Shown here: positions 23,712 through 33,033 of the stretch, in pieces
Layout: every line of letters begins with the position of its first letter
Position numbering within the stretch: position 1 is the first letter of the stretch
Source: Actinomycetales bacterium
Lineage (GTDB): Bacteria; Actinomycetota; Actinomycetes; Actinomycetales; Actinomycetaceae
Assembly: GCA_015655375.1 (NCBI GenBank)
Contig: JAATFD010000042.1
Span: 1 to 53,517, forward strand
Reading direction: 5' to 3'
Length of the DNA: 53,517 bases
Made by a program: the position numbers and the translations under genes
The notes under the pieces: generated by a model
Seen by the model: only the letters and a program-made list of their open reading frames with translations
Databases searched by the model: none
What the model was told of the DNA's origin: nothing

Positions 23712-25817
23712 TCAGGCGCTCGTGTGCTGTGCCAAGAGACGCCTGCGCAACACGTGGATTCCGCTACTGGCGAGCACCAGAAGAACGGGTACGCCGCCGA
23801 AGGCCATGGTATCGGCACCGGTGTGCGCGAGGCCGCTGCCGTCATCGGGCGACGACGGGGGCACATCCGGCGAGGCCGGGGCGGCACTCGACGTCGACGG
23901 CAAGGGCGATGCGGACGACGGTTCTGGCTCGGGCGCCGCGAGGGTCGGGGTCTCCACGGATGGGTGAATGGGATCAAGACTCTCAACTGTCACCGTGCCG
24001 ACGTTGGTGACCTGGGAAGCCTCCACGTCGGAATCTGTGATCGTGTACGGCTCCAGATCGGAGAAGGTCGTCTCAGCGCCCGTTGCCAGAGGCTCGCTGA
24101 GCATCTCGACCTCGCTGACACCGAGCAACTCGTCGGCCAACTTCGCTGAATCGATCGTTGTCTCGCCCACGTTGGCGATCGTGAACGAATACTGGATCTG
24201 GTCGCCGGAGTCTCCGGTGACGCCGTCGCCGTTGCTGTCGGTGGCCTCGGCTAGCTTGTGGGCCGTGAATGCTGGGTTCGCGACCGTGATGTCGCGAGTG
24301 CTCGTGCAGTCGGAGGCGGGTCGGCAATTCAGGTTGTCGCCTGTGATTGTGCCGGTGTTCGCGATGGTCCCGGCTGTGTCCCGAGTGACGGTGGTCGTCA
24401 CGGTGACGGCTCGGCTCGTGCCCGCCGGGAGGTCGGCCTTCGGCCAGGTGATCAGTCTGGTCTGCTTGTCGTAAGTGCCCTTGTCGGAGGCCGACTCGAT
24501 CTGGAGTCCCTGGGGGAGAGCGTCGCTGATGACGACGCCCGTAGCCGTGTGGACTGTGTCGGTGTTGCGCGCGGTCAGCGTGTATGTGACCTTCTCGCCG
24601 GTCTTGAGCGGCTTGTCCATGTTGTCGGAGGTCTTCGTGATCGTCGTGTCGACGGCGCGTACCGTGCCGTCGGCCTCTCCCTTAATCGAGGGCGAGGTGA
24701 CCCGGCGATCCTTCACCCAGGGGGAGGAGCCTGCCGACACTCCCTCGACGACGAGGGCGCCATGAACGTCGTGGATCTTGCCGGGAGCTTCCGCTACCCA
24801 ATACGAGGTGGCCGTCAGGCCGGTCGCCTCTTTGGGGATTGCTACCCCGTCGGCCAGCGAGATGACGACGGTCTGTGTGGTGGGATCGCAGGAGACGACA
24901 AGGTCGGAGGAACGAAGAGCGTCGCCGGTCGTTGCCTCGGGATACGTGCCTGTCGCCCAGCTCGCTCGGACCGCTGGTCGACCGAAGTCTGCGGGCGAGC
25001 ACACCGGGACGCTCGTCGTCGTGCTGACGGTGTGGGTCGCCGTGAAGGACCTCACGTCCATCTGTGAAAAGTCGGCCGATGAGGGGCTGCCGGCGATCAC
25101 ACGGCTAGTCAGGGAGAACCCAACCGTGTGCTCGTCATAAATCTGCTGGCTCTGGGTGAAATCCGTGCTCAGCGGGTAGGACACCCGGAAGTGGGTCGCC
25201 TTGTCGGGTCCGAGGTTCGTTCCGTCCCCGCCCAGCACGGTGAAGGGGACATCCACGACCGTACCGGGCTCTCTCCCGAGGAGCGCCGAGCCGGACCCTC
25301 GGTGGGTGGCCTGGACGGTGATCGCGCCGGTGATGTCCTTCAGCCCATTGACGGAATCTGCCAGTGTGAGGCTCAGGGTGCTTGGGTCCGTGCGGTTCAC
25401 GGTTGCCAGCGCGGTTCCCGCCTTGTTGGCAACCGTCAGCCCGTCCGGAATGGTCGTCCACGTCCACACTGGGGAGTCGAGCGCCAGCGTGTAGGTGTCT
25501 CCGCCTGTCGCATCGTCGGGCAGCGTCACGTCCATGCTGACCGAGTGGCGGGATCCCCAGTAGTACAGGTCATCGATGTCGGGGTATCGAGGATTGTCCT
25601 CCGGATCGATGACCGTGTCGGTGACGTGGGTGAAGATTGTCGAATAGTCGGAGTTGGTGGCCGTTGCGATCTCGCTCGTTGTCATGATGCTGGCGGCGAG
25701 GGTCGGTATCGGTATGGCGGCCAGTATCAGACCGGGGGCGAGCATCAGTGCCGCCGCCGCTAGAATCAATCGGAGCCGTGAGCGGCGCGCACAGGGCACA
25801 CCGATGGTGTCTGCCAT
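23712..25817 (-). CDS. Cell-wall-anchored surface protein with LAHTG sorting signal
   Basis: 701 residues. The signal peptide (basic start CARRSRLRLILAAAALMLAP, cleavage near ALAAS-type sequence at about 40) is followed by a long beta-rich region and two DUF11-like repeats: one from about 400 to 510 (KTGEKVTYTLTARNTD, GVVISDALPQGLQI) and one from about 515 to 640 (DQIQYSFTIANVGETTIDSA). A Pro/Ser spacer leads to LAHTG at 663-667, a hydrophobic helix and a basic tail RRRLL. LAxTG is the signal used by class E sortases of actinobacteria, so the protein is attached to peptidoglycan. It is probably an adhesin or stalk protein. GGAAGG lies upstream of the ATG. No sortase gene is in the window. Confidence 0.85.
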   Translation of the reverse strand: MADTIGVPCARRSRLRLILAAAALMLAPGLILAAIPIPTLAASIMTTSEIATATNSDYSTIFTHVTDTVIDPEDNPRYPDIDDLYYWGSRHSVSMDVTLPDDATGGDTYTLALDSPVWTWTTIPDGLTVANKAGTALATVNRTDPSTLSLTLADSVNGLKDITGAITVQATHRGSGSALLGREPGTVVDVPFTVLGGDGTNLGPDKATHFRVSYPLSTDFTQSQQIYDEHTVGFSLTSRVIAGSPSSADFSQMDVRSFTATHTVSTTTSVPVCSPADFGRPAVRASWATGTYPEATTGDALRSSDLVVSCDPTTQTVVISLADGVAIPKEATGLTATSYWVAEAPGKIHDVHGALVVEGVSAGSSPWVKDRRVTSPSIKGEADGTVRAVDTTITKTSDNMDKPLKTGEKVTYTLTARNTDTVHTATGVVISDALPQGLQIESASDKGTYDKQTRLITWPKADLPAGTSRAVTVTTTVTRDTAGTIANTGTITGDNLNCRPASDCTSTRDITVANPAFTAHKLAEATDSNGDGVTGDSGDQIQYSFTIANVGETTIDSAKLADELLGVSEVEMLSEPLATGAETTFSDLEPYTITDSDVEASQVTNVGTVTVESLDPIHPSVETPTLAAPEPEPSSASPLPSTSSAAPASPDVPPSSPDDGSGLAHTGADTMAFGGVPVLLVLASSGIHVLRRRLLAQHTSA

Positions 25818-26640
25818 TGATCCATCCTTCCAATTGATGGGATCGGAGTAGACCCTGACCGGTGGGGATCGGATGCTTGTTCAGGGCCGCGAGACCCACC
25901 TGCCGGGGTTGTCCATGGGCGCGCCGTTCGCGGTGCTCCCGATCGAAGTTCTTCGGTGCCGTGGCGCGGAAAGACTGGGCCATCGCGCCTTCACCAAACT
26001 ATCCGCCCTCGTCGTTGCTGGGGTGGGCCGTGTGCGGATCTGTGGATAGTGGCTGTGGACGCGCTGGACGAAGCCAACCGCCGATGGGTGCGGCCGGTTG
26101 GACGAACGAAACAGCGGGTGGATGCAGTGATGCATCCACCCGCCGCGTGAGGCCTCGTCAGGCTCGGCCTATCTGACCGACGGTGGATCTGAGGATGGAA
26201 TCACCGAAGGCACAGTGGAGCGGCAAAAACCTCCATCGACCTCGCGGAAACGCCTGTTGAAGGTGACGAATCTCGAGAACGAGAGGAGCCCGCTATACTC
26301 CATCGTGTTGGAAATCAGCCGTTCTCCGCCGCCATAGCCGTGAGCGCCAACGAGGAGCGGACGTCCTCCAAACCTGAGATCTCGGCTGCTGGGCCGACAT
26401 GACTCAGGGCGCGCATCAGTACCGGGCGTTGCCGGAATCGGTCACCATCTGGGGCGAAAGCACTCGAAGACGTGAGGCTGCACCTTCCACCTGATTCAGA
26501 AAACCGTGGAGCGTGCTTCAGGAAAGAGCTAGGAACGAATCGTCCGAGATTCTCGGATTCTCAAATCGACCGGAAATATATCGAAATTCTTGTTCGGGAG
26601 TTGGTTCGTACCCTGGTTGGCCAATTCTACGGGAAAACCA
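25818..26640. other. Long intergenic region, no intact gene
   Basis: About 820 bases without a supported gene. It contains the surface-protein promoter side (near 25820-26060), a perfect 13-base-pair hairpin at 26114-26143, and from about 26160 on a drop in GC content that continues through the ABC/beta-galactosidase operon. On the minus strand, about 26169-26400, an open frame includes LLVGAHGYGGGERLISNTME and then FVTFNRRFREVDGGFC; it has no start or recognised family and may be a fragment of a lost gene. No tRNA found. Confidence 0.45.
26114..26143. repeat. Perfect 13-base-pair inverted repeat
   Basis: GCGGGTGGATGCA (26114-26126), loop GTGA, TGCATCCACCCGC (26131-26143). It would form a very stable hairpin on either strand. 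It has no T-run and no adjacent gene end, lying about 300 bases upstream of the surface-protein gene and about 500 bases past the DUF624 gene. It could be a terminator, a protein-binding site or a relic at the edge of the AT-richer segment. Confidence 0.7.
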
Positions 26641-27435
26641 TCAGGTCTCGTGACGGTGACTCTCGACTTCTTCTTGGATGATCAAGTCACGAACCGGCAT
26701 GACGATCATCGCGACACAATGATAAAGGAAAAATAAAACAAGTCCAGACGCTGCCAAGAAAGTCAACCATGGCCATTGCGTCACTAGATAGATGAAAATC
26801 ACAATCAATCCCAGCTCGAGTGCGGAAAACTGCCACCTGCGGGCGAGCAAGAAAAGTGAATGGCGAAAAATGGCCAGGTAGTGTGCTCGTGGAAACTCAA
26901 CCACCAAATCGAGTGCCACAAACTCCGCCAGGACCACATATGTCGCTGACGCGAACAGGAACACGGCAACCGAACTGTAGCCGAGCGACATGGCCGCGAG
27001 CGCGGCCACTACCAGGGCGCCAGAAAATCCTCCGAACGACGCCGATACAACGAAAGAGCGTCGGAGTAGAGCTCGGTAGGTGCGGAAAAACGGCCGAAGT
27101 ATACGAGCGTCCTCGTTGTCGTGCCAGTAGTTGCCGGCGATCGCGCCGGTGGTGGAAGGCCTCGCGAGCCACTGACCTCGCGCTGACTCGCCCTCGAATG
27201 AACGCATTGCAGGCGAATCGCGGTAGATGGCGAACGCGGCAGCGATTGCGGGCCCGCTGAGAATCCAACACAAAGTGCCAGTGGCCGCAATCGCGGGTAC
27301 GGGGAGGACCGCGACCCAATCCGTGAAAAGAACAAAGAAGTTGATCGGCAGCATGGTCTCAAAGAGTGCGAAATCAATCAACAGGAAGGCGAGAAGAACT
27401 GAGGACATGGAGACGAATCTCGCACCGATGTTCAT
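26641..27435 (-). CDS. DUF624 (YesL-like) membrane protein
   Basis: 264 residues from the ATG at 27435, with GGGAGA 8 bases upstream. About five to six transmembrane segments alternate with short loops (LLAFLLIDFALF, PAIAATGTLCWILSGPAIAAAF, and near the end LGLIVIFIYLV). DUF624/YesL proteins are regularly encoded beside carbohydrate ABC transporters of the YtcQ/LplB type and glycosidases, as here, but their role is not settled. Last gene of the operon, 106 bases after the beta-galactosidase; codons end in A or T more often than in most of the window. Confidence 0.75.
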   Translation of the reverse strand: MNIGARFVSMSSVLLAFLLIDFALFETMLPINFFVLFTDWVAVLPVPAIAATGTLCWILSGPAIAAAFAIYRDSPAMRSFEGESARGQWLARPSTTGAIAGNYWHDNEDARILRPFFRTYRALLRRSFVVSASFGGFSGALVVAALAAMSLGYSSVAVFLFASATYVVLAEFVALDLVVEFPRAHYLAIFRHSLFLLARRWQFSALELGLIVIFIYLVTQWPWLTFLAASGLVLFFLYHCVAMIVMPVRDLIIQEEVESHRHET

Positions 27436-27541
27436 GCAAATTCTCTCCCATCGAGATCTACACGCGGTTGTTCTGACATCTGAAAGGTCGGCGGCTGCCC
27501 CGCCGGCCCGGTCCAATGGTGAAATCTGAGAAAATCGAACC

Positions 27542-29629
27542 CTACTCGAGCACCCGCTTCGTTGCATCAGCAACGTGAGGCTCCCGAGGGCCGGAAATAA
27601 CGAGCACTCCTCCAGGGTTCAAGCAAACATCGTCACCCGCGATCACGCTACAGCCTGACAATAGGTCGTGCCCGGACGAGTCCATTGTGACGGAGATCGA
27701 TTCCGTTCCATGATTGAGGAAGAATTGGAGACGTTCATCGCCGTGGACCCGAACGCAATATTCGAGATCCGTCAAATCGGAATAGCTGTTCAATAGGCCA
27801 CGGTGGGTCGCGGCATTTCGTAATACCCAATCAACGCCAGATTGATTGATATCTGCGCCAACATACCATATCTCTCCATTTCCGTGTGCCGAGACATTTC
27901 GCGTGATCGCAGGAGAACCTGCATAGAAGTCCTCGCCGTATGAGCCCACCGTCTCGGCGCCCTCGGGGGAGAGGATTTCAAAGACGAACTCCGACTCGGC
28001 GATCTGAACAGACTCCCCCGTGTCGCGATCCCGGCCGATGATCGGATTCAGAACGTCCGGGCCAGCTGAATCTGTTTCGAGCACTCGAACGCCGCACAGG
28101 CTCTTCAACGGACCTGGAATGTCCATCTGGAAGGCGTTGTCGGAACTGTCGACCCTTCCTGACCAAAAGGTGAAGACGATGGATCCCCCCCTGGACTCAA
28201 CCTCTTCGAGGCGATCGACGATGTCGGCCTTCAGCATATGGAGGATCGGGGCCACAACCATCTGATATCCGGAGAGATCGGAATCGACAGAGACGATGTC
28301 GACCGAAACATTGATCTTCCAGAGGGCGGTATAGTATCGCTTTATGACGTCGAGATACTTGACGTTTCTATTGAGACCATCTGTGATTTCACAAGCCCAC
28401 CAATTGTCCCAGTCGAAGAGGAGAGCGACTTGTGAAGGAGTTCGCCCGAACAGCGTGTGCTCACCGACATGTCGAAACTCGTTGCCGAGCTCGGAGACCT
28501 CGCGAAAAGTCCGCGTGTCTGTTCGTCCAGAATGATCGAGTACGGCTCCGTGGTACTTTTCACAGGCGCCCCGCGATTGTCTCATTTGGAAATAGAGAAC
28601 TGCATCCGCGCCATGCGCGACCGCCTGCCAAGACCACAGACGTAGAACCCCTGGTCGTTTCACGGGGTTGACGTCTCTCGAAGCGGTGATGCTCGGAGAC
28701 TGCTCCATGATCCAAAAGGGTTGTCCCTGTTTGATTCCGCGCATCAGATCGTGCCCAAAAGCGATGCTCGCTGGGTCATCGCGCGACGCGGGGTAGTTGT
28801 CCCAGGAAACGAAATCGAGGCTCTCCGCCCACCGATGATAGTCGATCGGCCTGTATGGACCCATGAAGTTTGTCGTCACCGGTGTGACTTTGTCGTGATT
28901 TCGAATTGCCTTCTTTTCGTTCCGGAAGTTCGCCAAGAGTGAATCTGACATGAATCGCATGTAGTCAAGTGTGATTCCTTGGAAGGCGGTATAGTCAGGC
29001 CCCTTCCAGTGCTCGCTCAACGCGTTCGGGGGAACAATCTGATCCCAACCTGAAAATCGATGCGACCAAAACGTCGTGTTCCATGACTCGTTGAGTGAAT
29101 CCAGCGAACCGTATTTCTTCTGAAGCCACTTTCGAAATTCGGCTGCACATTTTTGACAGTAGCAAGCGCCGCCGTACTCATTTCCTACGTGCCAGGCAAC
29201 CAGATCGGGGACTGTTGAATACCTTTCTGCGAGGAGTCCCGCGAGTCGACCGGAGAATTCAGCAAAAACGGTAGAATTTGGACAATGGTTGTGTCTTTGG
29301 CCGTACACGTGCGCCCGCCCCTCGAAATCGGTTCGGGCTACTTCTGGAAACTCGGTGACGAGCCAAGGGGGCATCGCTCCTGTTGCCGTAGACAGGACGA
29401 CGTGCCGGCCCTCGTCGACGGCACGCTGAATGATCTGATCCAGCGTCGAAAAATCGTATCGAGATTTGTCTGGTTGAATCATTGACCAGCTGAACGTCCC
29501 CACAGTGAGTGTATCGATGGCGGCTTGATCAAATGCGCTGTAATCGTCGTCCCATATGGAAGGAGGCCACTGCTCTGGATTGTAATCGCCGCCATAAAGA
29601 ATCTTCGAGGTATTTTGAGGGGTTGTCAT
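27542..29629 (-). CDS. GH42 beta-galactosidase
   Basis: 695 residues from the ATG at 29629, preceded by AAGGGATCGGT. The opening ILYGGDYNPEQWP is the GH42 hallmark. The acid/base is Glu151 in WHVGNEYGG and the nucleophile Glu309 in WIMEQSPS. The zinc-binding cysteines follow as ACYCQKCAAEF. It hydrolyses terminal beta-galactosides, such as galacto-oligosaccharides or arabinogalactan side chains, in the cytosol (no signal peptide). It follows two ABC permeases on the same strand, so the imported sugar is probably its substrate. A 6-1-6 palindrome CGACGG-T-CCGTCG (29664-29676) lies 35 bases upstream of the start. Confidence 0.93.
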   Translation of the reverse strand: MTTPQNTSKILYGGDYNPEQWPPSIWDDDYSAFDQAAIDTLTVGTFSWSMIQPDKSRYDFSTLDQIIQRAVDEGRHVVLSTATGAMPPWLVTEFPEVARTDFEGRAHVYGQRHNHCPNSTVFAEFSGRLAGLLAERYSTVPDLVAWHVGNEYGGACYCQKCAAEFRKWLQKKYGSLDSLNESWNTTFWSHRFSGWDQIVPPNALSEHWKGPDYTAFQGITLDYMRFMSDSLLANFRNEKKAIRNHDKVTPVTTNFMGPYRPIDYHRWAESLDFVSWDNYPASRDDPASIAFGHDLMRGIKQGQPFWIMEQSPSITASRDVNPVKRPGVLRLWSWQAVAHGADAVLYFQMRQSRGACEKYHGAVLDHSGRTDTRTFREVSELGNEFRHVGEHTLFGRTPSQVALLFDWDNWWACEITDGLNRNVKYLDVIKRYYTALWKINVSVDIVSVDSDLSGYQMVVAPILHMLKADIVDRLEEVESRGGSIVFTFWSGRVDSSDNAFQMDIPGPLKSLCGVRVLETDSAGPDVLNPIIGRDRDTGESVQIAESEFVFEILSPEGAETVGSYGEDFYAGSPAITRNVSAHGNGEIWYVGADINQSGVDWVLRNAATHRGLLNSYSDLTDLEYCVRVHGDERLQFFLNHGTESISVTMDSSGHDLLSGCSVIAGDDVCLNPGGVLVISGPREPHVADATKRVLE

Positions 29630-29766
29630 ACCGATCCCTTTTTCGGATTGATTGCCACAAGTTCGACGGTCCGTCGGCCTGACGTGACGGGTCGCCAGCG
29701 GATCCGTTGTCCCGACGCGGCGCGTGTGATTATGGGCAGGGGAGAGCGGACGCAGTCGAAGTCGCG

Positions 29767-30711
29767 CTATTTGAGTCCGGTGGTTGCGACTCCTTCGACC
29801 AGGTAGCGCTGTCCGAAGAGGAAGACGGCGAACACCGGAATCAGGCTGATGGTTGACATCGCGAACATTGGTCCCCACGAGGTCCCGGACGTGGCGTCTG
29901 CAAAATTCCTGAGGGCAACCGCAGCCGTCAAGTTCTGAGGTTTGGTCAGGTAGATCAACTGGTTGAAGAAATCATTCCAGGTCCATATGAATGTGAAGAT
30001 TGACGTTGTGGCCAGTGCGGGAAGTACGTTTGGCAGGAGTACCTTGAAGAAGACTGTAAATGGCCCGGCGCCATCGATCATCGCGGCTTCGTCGAGTGAC
30101 TTAGGAATGCCGCGAAAGAATTGAACCATGAGGAATATAAAAAACGGTTGTGTGGCAAGAAAACTCGGAAGGATCAATGGCACAAACGTATTGACAAGTC
30201 CCAGTTTTGACCACATAATATATTGAGGAACCACCAATACGAAAGTCGGCACCATCAACGTCATGAGCATGAACCCGAACGCCGCTCCTCGTCCGCGCCA
30301 CTCGAGTCGGCTGAAACCGTATGCGGCCATCGAACAGGAAAGAAGGTTTCCCACGATTGCACCAATGGAAATGATCATTGAATTGATCATGTAGTGCCCG
30401 AAGGTGTAGGGCTGCGCGTTCCAACCATCCGAATAGTTGGACCAGTGTGGATTCGAAGTGAACAGGCTCACGTTTCCGAAGATGTCTGACTCGCCTTTTA
30501 GCGAAGCTCCCACCATCCAGAGCAGCGGATAGATCATTGCAATGCCAAGAGCCATCAGAACAATGTGTCTGAAGACGGTCCTGGCGCGCTGCGTCAGTAT
30601 TTTCTGCAGTTTTTTTCTGATGGACTGAATGGGGGAATCCGAAACGAGTGGCTTCATGTCGCGTGAATCCGGTGTGCTGTGCAATCCTCTCGGTATTGTG
30701 TCACTGCTCAT
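29767..30711 (-). CDS. Carbohydrate ABC transporter permease (MalG/UgpE type)
   Basis: 314 residues, six transmembrane segments after an N-terminal basic extension of about 45 residues. The cytoplasmic EAA loop is DEAAMIDGAGPFTVFFKVLL, ending in P, which contacts the ATPase. It is the second, MalG-like, permease of a sugar importer. The ATG at 30711 overlaps the upstream permease by 11 bases; a start 18 codons later (MKPLVSD) is also possible. No ATP-binding subunit is encoded nearby, so a shared MsiK-type ATPase elsewhere is expected. Confidence 0.92.
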   Translation of the reverse strand: MSSDTIPRGLHSTPDSRDMKPLVSDSPIQSIRKKLQKILTQRARTVFRHIVLMALGIAMIYPLLWMVGASLKGESDIFGNVSLFTSNPHWSNYSDGWNAQPYTFGHYMINSMIISIGAIVGNLLSCSMAAYGFSRLEWRGRGAAFGFMLMTLMVPTFVLVVPQYIMWSKLGLVNTFVPLILPSFLATQPFFIFLMVQFFRGIPKSLDEAAMIDGAGPFTVFFKVLLPNVLPALATTSIFTFIWTWNDFFNQLIYLTKPQNLTAAVALRNFADATSGTSWGPMFAMSTISLIPVFAVFLFGQRYLVEGVATTGLK

Positions 30712-31657
30712 AGTAGACCCACTTCTTTGAGATGACGAAATTGAGCGCCGTGAAAGCGCCGATTATTAGCACTAACAGCCACCCGAGGACTGAGGCGTAT
30801 CCCATGTTCTTTGCAGAGCCGAACGCTTGAGTGTACATATAGAGACTATAGAGGAGGGTTGAATCGGCGGGTCCACCGTCGCCGCCGGAGACCACGAAGG
30901 CTTGCGTGAAGTTCTGGAATGAGTTGATGATTCCCATCACTAGATTGAAAAAAATGATTGGAGAGAGTTGTGGCAGAGTGATATATCGGAATTTTTGCCA
31001 AGTCCCGGCACCGTCTAAAGATGCCGCCTCGTACAGTTCGGCGGAAATCTGGCGTAATCCCGCCAAAAAGATGATCATCGAAGAACCGAATGTCCATACG
31101 TGCAGAATGATCAGTGTCAAGAGGGCGGTTTTCGTGTCCCCTACCCAGCTTTTTCCCGATATGTCGTAGCCCAGCCAACTGAGTACGGAATTGACGATTC
31201 CTTTTGCTCCGAACACTTGCCGCCACAGCACGCCTATTGCCACCGATCCGGCGAACAGAGAAGGCAGGTAGAAGACGGATCGATAGATTGTGAGACCTCG
31301 AATCCCGCGATTCAACACGAGCGCGAGCAGCAACGCAGCAATCAGTGCGAGCGGAACGCCGACCAAGACATATGTGAAGGTCACTTTCAGCGACTGTAAT
31401 AGGCGATCGTCGGTGAATAGCCGCCGGTAGTTCTCGAGCCCCACCCACTTTGGGCTCCCGATCATATTGTATTTGGTGAAGGTGAGGTAGGCGGAGGCCA
31501 GCAGGGGTCCGGCGGTGACGATGGCAATGCCGAGGAACCAGGGCGTCATGAACACGTGCGCTGCGCGTGCGTCTGACTGCTGCTTCAGTGGTGTCTTTCT
31601 CTTGGGTCTCTTGGGCATTCTGAGGAGACCCGGGGGAGTGAGTCTGAGTACATTCAA
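30701..31657 (-). CDS. Carbohydrate ABC transporter permease (MalF/UgpA type)
   Basis: 318 residues with six transmembrane segments beginning MTPWFLGIAIVTAGPLLASA. The EAA loop reads YEAASLDGAGTWQKFRYITL. With the second permease and the lipoprotein it forms a CUT1-family sugar importer. The start is uncertain: the ATG at 31657 has only a distant GAGGG, and the ATG at 31618 (MPKRPKRK) gives the more usual short basic N-terminus but lacks a good ribosome site. Confidence 0.92.
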   Translation of the reverse strand: MNVLRLTPPGLLRMPKRPKRKTPLKQQSDARAAHVFMTPWFLGIAIVTAGPLLASAYLTFTKYNMIGSPKWVGLENYRRLFTDDRLLQSLKVTFTYVLVGVPLALIAALLLALVLNRGIRGLTIYRSVFYLPSLFAGSVAIGVLWRQVFGAKGIVNSVLSWLGYDISGKSWVGDTKTALLTLIILHVWTFGSSMIIFLAGLRQISAELYEAASLDGAGTWQKFRYITLPQLSPIIFFNLVMGIINSFQNFTQAFVVSGGDGGPADSTLLYSLYMYTQAFGSAKNMGYASVLGWLLVLIIGAFTALNFVISKKWVYYEQ

Positions 31658-31695
31658 AGAAGAGCCCTCGCTTTCGTTCTTCGGTTTCCGACGTC

Positions 31696-33033
31696 TCAGG
31701 ATGCGGCGTTGTTGAGCTCTTCGAGAAGACTGTTGGCGGCTTCCTCGGGGCTGGCCTGACCAAAGATGACGGACTGGAAGGCGCGAGAGGAAGCATCGTC
31801 GTTGACGGTCGCGACGCCGGTGTTGAGACGAACGAAAGGCTTCGACTCAAGCGCATTGGTAGCTGTGACCCAGTCAAGGAACCGCTTGTCGGCTCCCGTC
31901 AGGTCTGAGGACAGAGCCTCGGCAACCGTTGTGTTGGCAGGCACTCCTCGGTCGAGACCCATGATCCTCGCGGCGTCGACATTGTTGGACAGGTAGTTGA
32001 CGAAGGTCGCGGCGGCCTCGGGATTGTCGGTATTGGCGAAGATTGACAGGTATGTGCCCTGTTTGATGAGGCCGCCAGGCTGGAGTGACTGGGTCTCGCC
32101 CGGCCACATCACCAGCTTCATCTCATGGCCGGCGGCTTCTTCGTTCTGGCCGATCTGGTTGGCCGCAATCGCCTTCATGGCGGCCTTGTCCTGGGCGATG
32201 AGTGATTGTTCCGCGCTAGCGCCGGCGGAGTAGATCTCTTGAGCTTCGGACGGCGACTCTGTTGCACCTTCGTCTGTCAGCTTCTTCGCGAATGTAAACC
32301 ACTCAGAGATGGTGTCAGCGTCCACGTCCACTGGTGAACTCCCGTCCTCGGACTCTGAGAAGGTTTCTCCATGCTGTCGTGCCCACGGAACCTCAAGCAT
32401 GATCGTGTCCATATCGGTCTGAAGTCCGACCGCGTCACAGGAGGCGGAGTTGGAGATGGCCAGTGCGGTCGCCTCGAAGTCGTCCCAGGTCCATGTGCTG
32501 TCGTCAGGAAGCGCGACACCGCATTGGTCGAAGACAGTGGGGTTGATGAGGAGTCCGTTCCCTGCCATGCCCATTGAGACGCCGTAGATTTCGCCGTTTT
32601 CGCCTGTGACATCGGTGAAGGCGTCCTCGGGGAAGTCCGACAGGTCGAGCTGATCGGAAACGGTCGTGAGGTCCAGCAATGCCCCGCCGTCCGAGTATTC
32701 GTACATGAAGGGGTCGATTTGAGTCATGACGTCGGGTAGGTTGTCAGCCGATGCTTGAGTGGACAGCTTCGTCGCATAATCATCCCACGATGATGTCTCC
32801 GGCTCGACGGTAATGTTTGGATACTCTTGCTCAAATGCGTCAATGACCTCTTGCTGTTTCTTCGCGCGTGAGTCGGAACCCCACCATGAGAAGCGTATCG
32901 TCACTTGTTGGCTTGACTCCGATGAGTCTTCGGAGTTTGAGGTGCTTCCGCACGCAGCCAATGAGAATGCGAGGACTCCCAGCGTGAGCATCGCGCTCAG
33001 TTGCTTGGCGGCGGATCGTGTTGTCTTATACAC
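31696..33033 (-). CDS. Sugar-binding lipoprotein of an ABC importer
   Basis: 445 residues from a GTG at 33033 with GAAGAGAAAAG immediately upstream; longer frames add only basic, non-conserved sequence. The lipoprotein signal ends in SLAACGS, with Cys28 as the lipidated residue. The body is a family 1 extracellular solute-binding protein (VTIRFSWWGSDSRAKKQQEV, then GLLINPTVFDQCGV, and GLIKQGTYLSIFANTDNPEA). It should capture an oligosaccharide outside the membrane and deliver it to the two permeases. First gene of the operon that ends with GH42 and DUF624. Confidence 0.93.
   Translation of the reverse strand: MYKTTRSAAKQLSAMLTLGVLAFSLAACGSTSNSEDSSESSQQVTIRFSWWGSDSRAKKQQEVIDAFEQEYPNITVEPETSSWDDYATKLSTQASADNLPDVMTQIDPFMYEYSDGGALLDLTTVSDQLDLSDFPEDAFTDVTGENGEIYGVSMGMAGNGLLINPTVFDQCGVALPDDSTWTWDDFEATALAISNSASCDAVGLQTDMDTIMLEVPWARQHGETFSESEDGSSPVDVDADTISEWFTFAKKLTDEGATESPSEAQEIYSAGASAEQSLIAQDKAAMKAIAANQIGQNEEAAGHEMKLVMWPGETQSLQPGGLIKQGTYLSIFANTDNPEAAATFVNYLSNNVDAARIMGLDRGVPANTTVAEALSSDLTGADKRFLDWVTATNALESKPFVRLNTGVATVNDDASSRAFQSVIFGQASPEEAANSLLEELNNAAS

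Noticed and set aside
26472-26681. Short plus-strand frame before the DUF624 gene end
   Set aside because: No ribosome site or family pattern, and it overlaps the 3' end of the DUF624 gene in antisense.
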